From contig NC_077240.1 in assembly GCF_947179165.1 (NCBI RefSeq), forward strand, positions 58,042,501-58,106,500: 64,000 nt of DNA. The letters run 5' to 3'. Below the pieces are notes generated by a model. The model searched no databases. It saw only the letters and a list, made by a program, of their open reading frames with translations, and was not told where the DNA came from. Origin of the DNA: Solanum dulcamara (Eukaryota > Streptophyta > Magnoliopsida > Solanales > Solanaceae). The translations under genes and the position numbers were made by a program. Position 1 is the first letter of the stretch. Every line of letters starts with the position of its first letter. Shown piece after piece: positions 11,523 through 23,033 of the stretch.

Positions 11523-13161
11523 GATGTCTCCTTAACGTTAGAATTTGACAAAATAAAGGTTCAATAAAGAAGAATGCAAGTGTTAAGAGCATGAGTAGGA
11601 CTTACCAACTTGAAATCTTTCTGCCAAATTATTGAGATTTTCAATTTTCTAATTCCAAATGACCTATTTCATATGGGTTACATGTATTACTGTTTAGTTT
11701 TAATAATTTTTTAGTCAATTTGAACCAATATTGACCTTTCTATTTTGTTGGTTTCTGATTAAGCGTAACCTTGTTCAAATATTTTTGTAATCCCAACTTC
11801 TATTTTGTAGTGAATTTTACTCAAACCTTAATATGCACGAAAAAAATACACCTAAATTGTGCTACTTTGGGATTTTGTTTTTTCATTTGGATTTCACTTC
11901 TCAGATAAGGAGATTGCACCATTAACTGAAAGTTATCTATAGATAAGAGGAGAGTAAAATACTTGATTTTGATACATTGAATGTGAAATTTTGAAAAACA
12001 GCAAAGTTCAGATAGGGCATTAAGAAGCAAATGTGGATATCTTCTGAAGTCATAACCAACAGAAAGATGAAGATATCAAACACTGCTTTTTATATGAGTT
12101 CCTGTAGAATTCTAAAGTTTCTGTGCGTGACACTATGTGGCCGATTCTTGTATCACTCATTTAACGTTCTATCTAGTTATCACCTTATTTTTCCATTTAA
12201 TCCTATAATGTTTATTCTGTTTGTTTCTGATTTGAAAATGATTGGGTTGTATCATCAATTCTTTGCTATAAATGTTGTTGTAGTTATATCATTTAACGAC
12301 ATCATGAAGGTAAAAGTTGTTTAGTTTTACATGTCCAATCTCACACTTGTCCATGAGTTAAACTTGATTAAAATTGACATTTTCTATGGATTTCAAGAAA
12401 CCATACCAACTTTAGATCTCTTAGCATTCTTTACTAGTAGAAATTATTCACCAAAAGAATTATCTTTTGGAGTAACGGAGTTTGACCCCTTTACTCGTAG
12501 TTTTTGAATGTTCAACGGAATCATCAAGTGAACCACCGAAAGGCTTCTGCTGCTCTAATTTTGTCATCTTCAACAACCTGTGATGTTGAAACTACTCCAA
12601 TCACGCCTAATAGAGGCAGGGAACTAGAAATAGAAGCTTCACAGGTTTAAAACTTTGGTTTCCATGAGTTGAAGTTGGCTACAGGGAAATTCAGATCTGA
12701 AGGTACTCTTGGAGTGGGCAGGTTTGGTTCTGTTTACAAGGGATGGATCAATGAGAGTGGACGTTCGCCAGTGAAAGCCGACACTGGTCTTGTTGTTACA
12801 GTAAAGATTCTGAATACACGTGAACTTCAAGGTCTAAGAAAGTGCCTTGAATGCTACATTCAAGTTATTGTCCTCATTTTCTCGACTTTGAAAGTTTAAT
12901 ACTTGTATTTTTTATGCATGTCCATTACAAATTATCTTAAACTTTCTTCCCAATCTCCAATTTCCACCATCATAATTTGGTTAAGTTAGTATGCTATTGC
13001 AAGGAAGGCGATGAAGGTTTATCATTTATGAGCTTACTCGTGGATGTTTGAGGAACTATTTATTCAGTAGTATGTTAGGCTTGTGCTCTTCTATATGCTT
13101 TACTTGACAATTAGTTTCTTGTTTGTTTATTTCCTCCATAATAGAATTTACAAAAACATAC
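11523..13161 (+). repeat. Right arm of long inverted repeat
   Basis: This is the partner of 9754-11,425. It ends at CCATAATAGAATTTACAAAA near 13,140-13,160, which pairs with the sequence just inside the SINE tail on the left. Confidence 0.85.
12480..13080 (+). pseudogene. RLCK-VII-like kinase 5' fragment, right copy
   Basis: From about 12,655 the plus strand encodes ELKLATGKFRSEGTLGVGRF and GSVYKGWINESGRSPVKAD, then VVTVKILNTRELQGLRK. The second glycine of the G-loop motif is Arg (GVGRFG), VAVK has become VTVK with the lysine kept, and this copy retains the SPVKADTGL stretch that the left copy has lost. The second exon (about 12,945-13,068) is recognisable at the DNA level (CTATTGCAAGGAAGGCGATG) but is frameshifted. 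It stops at the same point as the left copy, without a C-lobe. It is a pseudogene, divergent from the left copy and sharing an upstream centre. Confidence 0.82.
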
Positions 13162-13690
13162 GCAGTGAAACTTTGGCTACTATTGGGAACCCAAAAACTC
13201 TCCAACCTTACGTTGTAAATTTCCAAACACAACACAAAGATAACAACACATTACACTGATATTTATTTCGACCAGCAAATAAAATAAGTTTACAACAAAT
13301 ATATATATATAAAAGAAAATCCTAAACTCGTTGAGGTGGCATGCGTAAATTATTACGAATTGCCTTTTATCTTTTTTTCCCTCACTTTTCTTTCAATTTG
13401 TCTCAAAAAGTATAAATTAATAACACAGCCAAAATTATAGAAAAAATCATCGATTAACTTATTTGCCAAAACCTACCGTTTCATCTTCATATTAAAACCC
13501 ATCAGTTTGTTTGCATCGTTTCTAATCCCTTCATCCATCAGGGCAACTAATTCATACCCATCTCTCTTCTCTCTTTTCCACGGAAAAAAACGATTTCTTC
13601 TCTTTCCTTTTATCTGTTCCTTTTCTTATTCCAGCACATTGATCAGAATTGGAGTTCAATTAGTTAATATCCCCTGAAAGGGGAGAAAAC
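13162..13690. other. Single-copy-like flank of G1
   Basis: AT-rich, with a CT-rich stretch around 13,560-13,640 that could be a leader. No coding exon is recognised. It was contiguous with 39,607 onward before G1 inserted. Confidence 0.4.
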
Positions 13691-13770
13691 TAGAAAAAAC
13701 ACAATAACAACCAACTGATCACTATATTAGTTACTGAACAGGGTTACAACAACTAAAAACATGCAGTAAA
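13691..13770 (-). repeat. G1 3' LTR, outer piece
   Basis: Matches 39,216-39,305 (CCAACTGATCACTATATTAG and following). It is separated from its continuation at 26,021 by C1, whose TSD GTAAA lies at 13,766-13,770 and 26,016-26,020. Confidence 0.85.
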
Positions 13771-14034
13771 TGTTAGAAAATGAGATTTTTCTAGATAGTC
13801 TTTAGTCTAATAGTTCTCTTTTGAATATTATGTTTAGTTTGTAAATGAAAGGTAGTCCTTATTTTATGGAATATGTTTTGTAAGAAAGTCAATAGTGGTT
13901 GGATAGGTATGGACTCTACTTACTTTTGAAAAGCTTATAGAGTTATATGTGTCTAAGCCTTTTGTAATATTGCATACGAATGAAAGGAAGTTCAGTTGAA
14001 CCTTATTTTTTCTTATAAGTTTAAAAATCTAACA
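13771..14034 (+). repeat. C1 5' LTR
   Basis: Starts TGTTAGAAAATGAG and ends TCTAACA. It is the same length as the 3' copy. Confidence 0.93.
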
Positions 14035-14035
14035 G

Positions 14036-14049
14036 TGGTATCAAGAGCC
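14036..14049 (+). other. C1 primer-binding site
   Basis: TGGTATCAAGAGCC, one base after the LTR. It is the initiator-Met tRNA complement with one extra A. Confidence 0.85.
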
Positions 14050-14130
14050 CTTATTCTTGAGGGGTCTGTGAAGGCAAGAAAGCTAAGGTTTTCTCCAGTT
14101 CTTCTAAGGTGAGAGTTGAGCAGCAGTAAC

Positions 14131-14950
14131 ATGGCATCCAACAACTTCTTGGGTGCAGGCCCTCCTATGTTTACAGGAGAAAATTATCACATATGGGTGA
14201 TAAAGATGAAGGCTCATGTCAAAGCTCTTAGTCTATGGAAAACAATAGAAAGTGAAGATGATCCTCCTCCACTTGGACCAAATCCAACAGTTGCACAAAT
14301 GAAGATTTATGAAGATGCGAAGTCAAGGAAACCAAAGGCTCTCACATGTCTTCATTCATCACTTTCAGATGTGATTTTCACAAGAATAATGACTTATGAA
14401 ACACCTAAAGAAGCATGGGAGAAGCTAAAAGAAGAGTTCGATGGAAGTGACAGAGTGAAGGCTATCAAACTCTTAACTCATAAAAGAGAATTTGAGATGT
14501 TAAGGATAAAAGAAAGAGATACTGTGAAAGAGTATTCTGCCAAACTTATGGAAATTGTAAACAAAATAAGATTGTTTGGTGAAACCTTTCCAGATTCAAA
14601 GATGGTGGAGAAGATGATGATAAGCTTACCAGCAAGGTTCGAGTCCAAGATTTCAGCAATAGAGGAATCTTGTGATTTGATGATTTTATCGGTTGTAGAA
14701 CTAATCAGCAAGTTGCAAGCCCAAGAACAAAGATCAAGTATAAGAGATGGAGAAGTAGCAGAAGTGGCATTTCAGGCACAACATAAAGGCAAGCAGCCTG
14801 TGAAGGACAATAGAAGGATGGAAGGAGATAAAGTAGGAAAGAGAAAATCATAGAAGGAATCTTCAAAGAAAGGGAAGTTTCTACCTTGCAGCCACTGTAA
14901 AAGAACCAATCATCAAGAAAAGGACTACTGGTTCAAAGGAAAGAAATCTA
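14131..14950 (+). pseudogene. C1 gag with nonsense codon before the zinc knuckle
   Basis: ATG at 14,131 (an upstream in-frame ATG lies at 14,116) opens MASNNFLGAGPPMFTGENYH. Further on come YETPKEAWEKLKEEFDGSD and the UBN2-type coil REFEMLRIKERDTVKEYSAK. A TAG at 14,851-14,853 ends the frame. The same frame then continues with CSHCKRTNHQEKDY (14,887-14,928), a CCHC knuckle whose last Cys is Tyr. The product would be the capsid/nucleocapsid of C1. The stop removes the RNA-binding part in this copy. Confidence 0.85.
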
Positions 14951-15032
14951 TTCATTGTAGATTCTATAAAAAAACTTGGGTCATATTCAGAAAAATTGCA
15001 AGGTCAGGCAGAATCAGCCATAACAACATCAT

Positions 15033-15399
15033 GTGCAGCAGGCAAATTTTGTTGAAGAGTCGGAAAAGGAAGAAGAAAGCTTGTTTATGGCTTCTCACGA
15101 AGAAAACACAAACAACAAATCCTCATGGTTCATAGATAGTGGATGCACGAGTCATATGTCACACAATAAGCTCTTGTTTCACACACTTGATAAGTCGTTC
15201 AAAGCTAAAGTTAGGATGGGAAATGGTGAAACAGTCGATGCACATGGAAAGGGTTCAGTTTCCTTTCAAACTACATAAGGTATAAAGTTTATACATGATG
15301 TGGTGTATGTTCCTTGTTTAGCATATAACTTGTTAAGTGTGGCTCAAATGATGTCAAAAGGTTGTTCCTTATTTTTAAGGGTAAACATTGTTTGGTTTT
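15033..15399 (+). pseudogene. C1 aspartic protease
   Basis: The frame from 15,033 encodes an acidic linker (EESEKEEESLF) and then WFIDSGCTSHM with the catalytic DSG at about 15,135-15,143, followed by VRMGNGETVDAHGKGSVSF. A stop at 15,276-15,278 interrupts it. The same frame then gives HDVVYVPCLAYNLLSVAQMM, the protease C-terminal part. G2 inserted directly afterwards. Confidence 0.85.
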
Positions 15400-17944
15400 T
15401 GTCATGACCCAACTAGGCCCGCGATGGGTACCCGAAAGTGTTATTCCGAGCACATACTATACGTATCCTATTCTTACTACTGAGTGGGACGAATGAGAGA
15501 TACCATTGTTAATAGCATAATTATAACCATGCGTCAACAGACTTTGCTAACATATTACACAGCGACGAACAAAATTGCAAAACATCTAGCTGTACATATC
15601 TGTCTACGAGCCTCTAAACAAGATACATATGACCACAAGAAGGGCCGGTTTCTGTCGTGCCCAAATATATACACAAAAGTAGTACCGATAAAATGAAGTT
15701 CCGAAACAACTGGAGCGCTCTTGGTGTACTGCTAGTGGAGCTCCTAAGGACTAAACTCGTCTGCCTGCCTACCTACGTGGCATGAAATGCAGCGTCCACA
15801 AGAAGGGACGTCAGTACGAGTAATGTACCGAGTATGTAAGGCATGAAAATCAGTATAATAAAGAACATAAGGTATGAGCAACCATATCATAGAATCATAG
15901 AACATATAGTGAGATAAGAGAGTAACCTGTACATATGAGTGCCTTTTAGGCCGGATGCCATGCATGCTTGTCTCTTCTTTAGAAACATTTCTTTTTCATA
16001 TACATAGAAAATAGAACATGTCATATCGTCCACATATGTCCCGCGTCCGGGCATCCCGCGTCTGGGATGGAAATTACACCAACTGACCAGGTGGCAATGC
16101 GTCTTTAGCGCCACATATACACCTCCCCATATCCCCCATATACATATACATATACATATAGACAGCATGCACGAGAGCCCAACGAAAGTCGCATATTTAT
16201 CGAAGTGACGGAAGGTCGGTAACCTCCGATTATATTATGGATTAATCATGGTCGCTTCGTCTCACCTTGAAGGAACAATTGTTATAAGATGAGACTATTA
16301 TTTAAAAATCAAGACGAGAGTAATATCAAGAACCTTTTAGACATGAATCCGTTCTTATCATAGCCATTATAACATATTCTCATTCTCGACGTCATCATTG
16401 TCGTTGTAAAACATATCTATCGTTACTATCATAAAAGCTTGTAATACTGTAAACCTTTATCTTGGAAAGCTATAGACATTTTAGAAAACATTGACGGGTT
16501 ATAGAAAAAGTAGTCATTCCCTTGGGACCATTGACACCTAACTTTTGGAAACAAAGAAAATATGGAAGCACTTATGAAACCATAACATCGGGATCATGCC
16601 TTGAAAGAAAAGGGTAAGCCTTACATACCTTGTCCGCTTCCTTAGTCAATCCCACTTAACTCTTGGCCTTCCCAAAATCTATAACTAGATTAATGAATGC
16701 CAACATTAGCTATAGGTATCCAAGAACCTCATTCTAAACTAACATTTTGTCTACCGAAATTTCAACAACACTTCCCCTGTAAATACACCATCCCCGAGAA
16801 TCTAACTCGGCCAATTTTATCAACAACAATCTGAGATTTCAACTCGGTCAATTTACCAACAACCATACCAAATCAATATACTACTTTCTCCAATACCTTC
16901 CAATTCCAATAAGAACAACAACAATCTAATCCCTTCTTTAAAATTCAATTACCACAACCAAATAATTTACACACTAACCACATCATACTAACAATATTAG
17001 CTTACATATATGCAAGAACATTATATTAAATTTACAAACTTCTAAAACAAGTCTCCAACTACTATAACATTATTAGGATCCTTAAGCTTTTATTAGCAAC
17101 ATAGAATCCATAACAACAACTAAAACACTAAATAAAATCAATTCACCATAACTTGTCTAACCACCCCCATATTTTGCCACACAACTACATGCATATTTTT
17201 ATGAATTTTCATCCATTTCTTCACTCTACAACATATACCAACCATTCATAACATATAAAGAAGATTGAAACCTTATATTTCCCACTTAGTTCTTCAACTT
17301 GGCTAGAATTGCGCCTTGCAAGAATGAATAGTCTTCTTGCTCCAACAATCACTCTATGTTGATTAGGGCCTTCAACTTGCTTGGAATACTAGAAGAAATG
17401 ATTTTTGAAATAAGATTTCAAGGGATGAAATCCCTAGCTATGCCAATTTTTTCCTTCTTTCTTTCTCCAACTTTCTTGAAAGTTCTAGGAATGGAAATAA
17501 GATGACTACTAAGTCATCTTTGGACTTCTCTACTTCTTTTTCTCTTTTTTTTCTTGAAGCTTCTAGAAAATAAACAAAACCAAGATGACTAATAAGTCAT
17601 CTTTTGGCCCTTTTTCTCTTCTTTCTTTTTTTTTAAAAAAATCCATATGGGCTTTGGCCATCACTATGGATGGCCACCTAGGCCCAAGTGGTGATCAAGT
17701 CCATTTTTTTTTGCACTTCATGAAAATTTTATTTTCCAATTTCCAAATTTGCCCTTAGTCTTCCTCCATATTTTCATGAGCCATATTGCTAATTTCCCTT
17801 TTTTCCCCTAGCCATTCTTGATATTTCCACTTCAAAATTTTCATAAGCAACTTGTGTGCTAAACGAAAAAAAATATGGCCTTGTTTTAAATTTCCCGCGT
17901 TTTTTCTCGAATTATCCAAAAATACCAAAATGCGGGATATAACA
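15400..17944 (-). repeat. G2 3' LTR
   Basis: Begins TGTCATGACCC and ends GCGGGATATAACA on the plus strand. A CATATA microsatellite (16,136-16,160) is longer here than in the other copy. Confidence 0.9.
15780..15840. promoter_or_regulatory. LTR module: small palindrome plus ACGTCAGTAC
   Basis: GCATgaaATGC (15,780-15,790), ACGTCAGTAC (15,808-15,817) and GTACCGAGTATGTAA (15,825-15,839) form a module also present in the G3 LTR (42,963-43,022) and the LTR at 62,419. ACGTCA is a bZIP-type core. A regulatory role is inferred. Confidence 0.4.
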
Positions 17945-17960
17945 TCCTCCCCCCCCTTTA
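17945..17960 (-). other. G2 polypurine tract
   Basis: The minus strand reads TAAAGGGGGGGGAGGA directly before the LTR start TGTTATATCC. Confidence 0.85.
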
Positions 17961-18293
17961 GAACATTCGTCATCGAATGTTAAACTGGCCTTATGGTGTA
18001 GTATAATACGTCGGGAAGGTCTCCTTTATAGATGTCATATATAACCATTTAACACATCCATTTTAGAAGCTCCTTACTCTCCATGTACCCACTTTCTTTC
18101 TTTTCCCGAATACCACTGTGTTAGGACTCCCCACCCTTAACTAATGCGGATCCAGTATCAGTTTTACCTTGTAACATTTGCACCTATTTCCTTTAATCTT
18201 CCTTGTGAACTCCGTCCGGTTAGGACCTTCTATATATCGTAACACTAACTGTTGGAATTCACTTATCAATCAATCAGTCACTAATGAGATGTC

Positions 18294-18295
<2 letters not shown>

Positions 18296-18344
<49 letters not shown>
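18296..18344. repeat. (TA)n microsatellite
   Basis: About 24 TA units within the G2 interior. The Ile/Tyr-repeat open frame here is an artefact of the repeat. Confidence 0.95.
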
Positions 18345-18346
<2 letters not shown>

Positions 18347-18556
18347 ACTATTTCACTCATAGACATTTCCAGACGCTATTCTAACTTACTTTAATCCGAA
18401 AGCCATGTCGCGATTCCTTCCTTTTCACCAATCTAGTCTATCTCAGCCTACATGACCCCTATAGATTTTCTAACCGCTTCACATACCCCAACTTACGTTA
18501 GGTCGCCCTAATTCCATATTTGTCTCCTATACCTACCGTTATGAAATTTTCAGTCC

Positions 18557-18649
18557 ACTTCCTAGAGGGTCACCCATCCTAAAATTGCCCTCACCCTAGC
18601 ATGCTTAACCTCGAAACTTTAATGCATTTCGGTGTCTTAGTACCAGTAT
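18557..18649 (-). repeat. 5S-rRNA-like tract inside G2
   Basis: On the minus strand the tract aligns almost without gaps to about 93 bases of plant 5S rRNA. ATACTGGTACTAAGACACCG faces ATACCAGCACTAAAGCACCG, GGTTAAGCATGCTAGG faces the box A AGTTAAGCGTGCTTGG, and TAGGATGGGTGACC matches box C exactly before TAGGAAGT. The 5' and 3' ends of 5S are not recognisable and the centre has diverged. It runs in the same direction as G2. Cassandra-type elements carry 5S sequences in their LTRs; here the tract lies in the interior. Confidence 0.8.
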
Positions 18650-18817
18650 ATTTGCCTCCACTCCCTCGCACGACCTTTATCACATAATCTGGAACAGGTT
18701 AGGGTCTTAACAACTTCCGAAACAATCGCGTAACGCATCTTTCCCCTTTAATTATCATTTTAGCCTTCGTAATCCCCAGTATTCACCCTTCACCTATGTA
18801 TAGGACTACCTTTTATC

Positions 18818-19128
18818 CTAGACTTTCCAATTCCCAATACGTTCAACAATATAGAGAGCGATATACGATAAAGGGGAACATAAATCAATTACCACATATA
18901 TATCATAGAAAAATATCGGTAGTGTACTTGTAGTCGCATTTGAGGAAGGTTCAGGTTCCTGTCGTCTTGCCAATGCATATATACGGTGCGGAGGACCGGC
19001 TGAGCTGGGTGCCCTTCCTCCTCTGCCTTGGCCATGGCTCGTTGGAGCCTGGGAAGTCTGTCCAGGAGGGCGCACAGTCGATGATGAACCAACTGCCGAT
19101 CCGGTGGGCTAGGCTCTGTCTTCTTCAT
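18818..19128 (-). pseudogene. G2 protease N-terminal piece
   Basis: Minus-strand reading gives a proline/glutamine-rich linker and then PIFFYDIYVVIDLCSPLSYI. This corresponds to the gypsy protease start, where the active site normally reads D-P/T-G-S/A. The glycine is Cys here, and the frame ends soon after. Two overlapping frames are needed to read the linker. The enzyme cannot be active. Confidence 0.65.
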
Positions 19129-19712
19129 ACCTTAGTAGGCAATCACACATTAAATGTTCAGTCCGACCACAGGCAAAACATGCACCTGTATCTAGGTAGC
19201 ATCGCCCAGTGTGTGTCCTGCCACACCGAGGACACCGTAGTGGGGGTTGCTCTATCTTATTAAAATCAACTCTATACTGGGACCCTAAAACTCTAGAACT
19301 CTGTTCTGGTCCTGAATAGGTAGGACGGTCAAATCTTCTACCCGCAAATCGAGGAGGTGCGCTGGCCGCTGAATGGCCTAAATACATGGAATTCTGTTGT
19401 GCCTGTCTCCCTCTGTACTCACTTCTAGTTTCAAAAAATCTGCCTTTTTTTCTAGAACCTCCATCCGAATAACTTTTACCTATTTGTGGCTAATATTGTT
19501 CCTCCAGGTTTTGGGCGTGGGCTTGGATACGAGCAATAGTCATCCCATCCTCCAGTGAAGCCTTCAAGTACTCCATAACTAAATGTGGTCCCAACCCACT
19601 CACAAAAACTGATGTACACAATCTCCCATATCAGCCACCATGGCTGGGGCATACCTGGCCAAGGAGTTAAAACGGAGGCTATATTCCCGGACCAACATAT
19701 CGGCTCGAGCCG
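19109..19712 (-). pseudogene. G2 gag C-terminal half with zinc knuckle
   Basis: After a frame break near 19,713 the gag continues with segments such as ARYAPAMVADMG and MEYLKASLEDGMT. It then has a basic region and the knuckle CFACGRTEHLMCDC, with the CX2CX4HX4C spacing intact (about 19,145-19,186), preceded by CPRCGRTHTGRC. This region would bind element RNA. Confidence 0.78.
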
Positions 19713-20309
19713 TCAAATCTTCGGTGGTAAGTAATGTCGCAGGAATGCTTCAGTAAACTCCTGCCAGACTGGGGGAGGTGCATTTTCTCCCCGTGAAGAT
19801 ATCCAATTATTATACCACTGGACTGCCACATCCCGCAATCTATATGAAGCTAACTCCACTGACTCGGTATCTGAAGTATGTATTATCCTCAGTGTTCTCA
19901 ACATCTCATCTATGAAACCTTGCGGATCTTTCTCTAGTTTTGATCCATAAAATTCTGGTGGTTTTAGGTTGATAAAATCTCGGGCTCTCGCACTTACCGT
20001 CCTATCTACCTGGCCCTCACCTTGCTGCTGAGCTTGTGCGGCAACTAACTGGGTCAGCAACTGAATAGCCTCTGTTATCTGCTGGCCTGAAGCTGTTGGC
20101 GGCGGAACTGGACGTACTGGGGCTAGAGATGGAGCTCCTTCTTGCTCTACCGACCCGGGGAGAGCATGAGAAGTCTGTGGAGAAGTTTCATTATGAGACT
20201 CGCCTTCTTCTACCTCTGTTGGTGGCTCTCTCTCAACTCTTCTCCCATCCACCGTCTTGTCCATAAGGGTCGCCATAGCTTTTCTCTTCACCGGCATTAC
20301 TGAAACCAT
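19713..20309 (-). pseudogene. G2 gag N-terminal half (Retrotrans_gag)
   Basis: An open frame of 198 codons. It begins with a disordered Pro/Glu/Ser-rich leader (PTEVEEGESHNETSPQTSH) and a Gln/Ala coil, then the capsid core DFINLKPPEFYGSKLEKDPQ, FIDEMLRTLRIIHTSDTESV and VWQEFTEAFLRHYLPP. This matches chromovirus (Tekay/Del-like) gag. The frame breaks at 19,713 and continues in another frame, so the protein is interrupted. Confidence 0.85.
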
Positions 20310-20492
20310 AACACAGGATTAAGAGGAGGATATAGAAACCTGGTAACATAGCTCTATCGCACGATCTAGAGTACACAGAAGATCATATTTCCTAAATGCC
20401 CTGCAGCCCCCTGTTTATAAGTGTGGAGGGATTCACACCCATAAACAGGACTCTACTAGACACGGCTCGTAGATAACCCCTAGGACCACCTA

Positions 20493-20588
20493 GGTACCCA
20501 AAAGTATTATTCCGAGCACCTACTATACGTATCTAGGGCCGCGACAGGTACCCAAAAAGTGTTATTCCGAGCACATACTATACGTATC
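20493..20588. repeat. Short direct repeat at the G2 5' LTR end
   Basis: About 40 bp (GGTACCCAAAAGTATTATTC and onward to CTATACGTAT) occurs at 20,493-20,532 and again at 20,547-20,588. The first copy replaces the expected LTR terminus TGTCATGACCCAA, so the LTR end has been rearranged. Confidence 0.7.
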
Positions 20589-23033
20589 CTATTCTTACTA
20601 CTGAGTGGGACGAATGAGAGATACCATTGTTAATAGCATAATTATAACCATGCGTCAACAGACTTTGCTAACATATTACACAGCGATGAACAAAGTTGCA
20701 AAACATCTAGCTGTACATATCTGTCTATGAGCCTCTAAACAAGATACATATGACCACAAAGAGGGCTAGTTTCTGCCGTGACCAAATATATACACAAAAG
20801 GAGTACCGATAAAATAAAGCTCCAAAACAACTGGAGCGTTCATGGTGTACTGCTAGTGGAGCTCCTAAGGACCGAACTCGTCTGCCTGCCTATCTATGTG
20901 GCATGAAACGCAGCGTCCACAAGAAGGGACGTCAGTACGAGTAATGTACCGAGTATGTAAGGCATGAAAATCAGCATAATAAAGAACATAAGGTATGAGC
21001 AACCATATCATAGAATCATAGAACATATAGTGAGATAAGAGAGTAACATGTACATATGAGTGCCTTTTAGGCCGGATGCCATGCATGCTTATCTCTTCTT
21101 TAGAAACATTTCTTTTTCATATACATAGAAAATAGAACATGTCATATCGTCCACATATGTCCCGCGTTCGGGCATCCCGCGTCTGGGATGGAAATTACAC
21201 CAACTGACCAGGTGGCAATGCATCTATAGAGCCACATATACATATAGACAGCATGCACGAGAGCCCAACGAAAGTCGCATATTTATCGGAGTGACGGAAG
21301 GTCGGTAACCTCCGATTATATTATGGATTAATCATAGTCGCTTCGTCTAACATTGAAGGAACAATTGTTATAAGATGAGACTATTATTTAAAAATCAAGA
21401 CGAGAGTAATATCAAGAACCTTTTAGACATGAATCCGTTCTTATCATAGCCATTATAACATATTCTCATTCTCGACGTCATCAATGTCGTTGTAAAACAT
21501 ATCTATCGTTACTATCATAAAAGCTTGTAATACTGTAAACCTTTATCTTGGAAAGCTATAGACATTTTAGAAAACATTGACGGGTTATAGAAAAAGTAGT
21601 CATTCCCTTGGCACCATTGACACCTAACTTTGAAAACAAAGAAAATATGGAAGCACTTATGAAACCATAACATCGGGATCATGCCTTGAAAGAAAAGGGT
21701 AAGCCTTACATACCTTGTCCACTTCCTTAGTCAATCCCACTTAACTCTTGGCCTTCTAAAATCAATAACTAGATTAATGAATGCCAACATTAGCTATAGG
21801 TATCCAAGAACCTCATTCTAAACTAACATTTTGTCTACCGAAATTTCGACAACACTTTCCCTGTAAATACACCATCCCCAAAAATCTAACTCGACCAATT
21901 TTATCAACAACAATCTGAGATTTCAACTCGGTCAATTTACCAACAACCATACCAAATCAATATACTACTTTCTCCAAGACCTTCCAATTCCAATAAGAAT
22001 AATAACAATCTAATCCCTTCTTTCAAATTCAATTACCACAACCCAATAATTTGCACACTAACCACATCATTTCTAACAATATTAGCTTCCATATATGCAA
22101 GAACATTATATTAAATTTATAAACTTTTAAAACAAGTCTCCAACTACTACAACTTTATAAGGATCTTTATGCTTTTATTAGCAACATAGAATCCATAACA
22201 ACTAAAACACTAAATAGAATCAATTCACCATAACTTGTCAAACCACCCCCATATTTTGCCACACAACTACATGCATATTTTTATGAATTTTCATCCATTT
22301 CTTCACTCTGCAGCATATATCAACCATTCATAACATATAAAGAAGATTGAAACCTTACCTTTCCCACTTAGTTCTTCAACTTGTCTAGAATTGTGCCTTG
22401 CAAGAATGAATAGTCTTCTTACTCCAACAATCACTCTATGTTGATTAGGGCCTTCAAATTGCTTGGAATACTAGAAGAAATTATTTTTGAAACAAGTTTT
22501 CAAGGGATGAAATCCCTAGCTATGCCAATTTTTCCTCTCTTAATTTTTTCCTTCTTTCTTTCTCCAACTTTCTTGAAAGTTCTAGGAATGGAAATAAGAT
22601 GACTACTAAGTCATCTTTGGACTTCTCTACTTCTTTTTCTCTTTTTTTTTCTTGAAGCTTCTAGAAAATAAAAAAAACCAAGATGACTAATAAGTCATCT
22701 TTTGGGCCTTTTTCTCTTCTTTTTTTTTAAATCCATATGGGTTTTGTCCATCACTATGGATGGCCACCTAGGCCCAAGTGGTGATCAAGTCCATTTTTTT
22801 TTGCACTTCATGAAAATTTTATTTTCCAATTTCCAAATTTGCCCTTAGTCTTCCTCCATATTTTCATGAGCCATATTGCTAATTTCCCTTTTTGCCCCTA
22901 GCCATTCTTGATATTTCCACTTCAAAATTTTCATAAGCAACTTGTGTGCTAAACGAAAAAAAATATGGCCTTGTTTTAAATTTTCTAGGGTTTTCTCGAA
23001 TTATCCAAAAATACCAAAATGCGGGATATAACA
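20533..23033 (-). repeat. G2 5' LTR
   Basis: Matches 15,413-17,944 closely over 2.5 kb, with scattered substitutions and a few indels. The inner terminal 13 bp are altered. Confidence 0.9.

Larger units (their letters stand above)
15400..23033 (-). mobile_element. G2: gypsy element without visible RT/integrase, nested in C1
   Basis: A minus-strand element with roughly 2.5-kb LTRs (15,400-17,944 and about 20,533-23,033), highly similar to each other. On the minus strand the LTR starts TGTTATATCCCGC. TSD is GTTTT at 15,395-15,399 and ATTTT at 23,034-23,038; the C1 coding frame resumes across it. The interior holds gag and a protease start but no RT or integrase. It also holds a 5S-rRNA-like tract, a TA microsatellite and a polypurine tract. 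It needs a helper element to move. Confidence 0.9.

Noticed and set aside
12669..12899. Intact kinase gene
   Set aside because: Only an N-lobe fragment is present, the G-loop is altered, the next exon is frameshifted and there is no catalytic loop or DFG motif.
15887..16168. Cys/Ile-rich small protein gene in the G2 LTR
   Set aside because: The hydrophobic run comes from a CATATA microsatellite; the frame is not kept in the other LTR copy.
18178..18384. Open frame with a long Ile/Tyr repeat
   Set aside because: It is a translation of the TA microsatellite.
18557..18649. Functional 5S rRNA gene
   Set aside because: Both 5S ends are missing, the middle has diverged and it lies inside a retroelement. 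It is only 5S-like.
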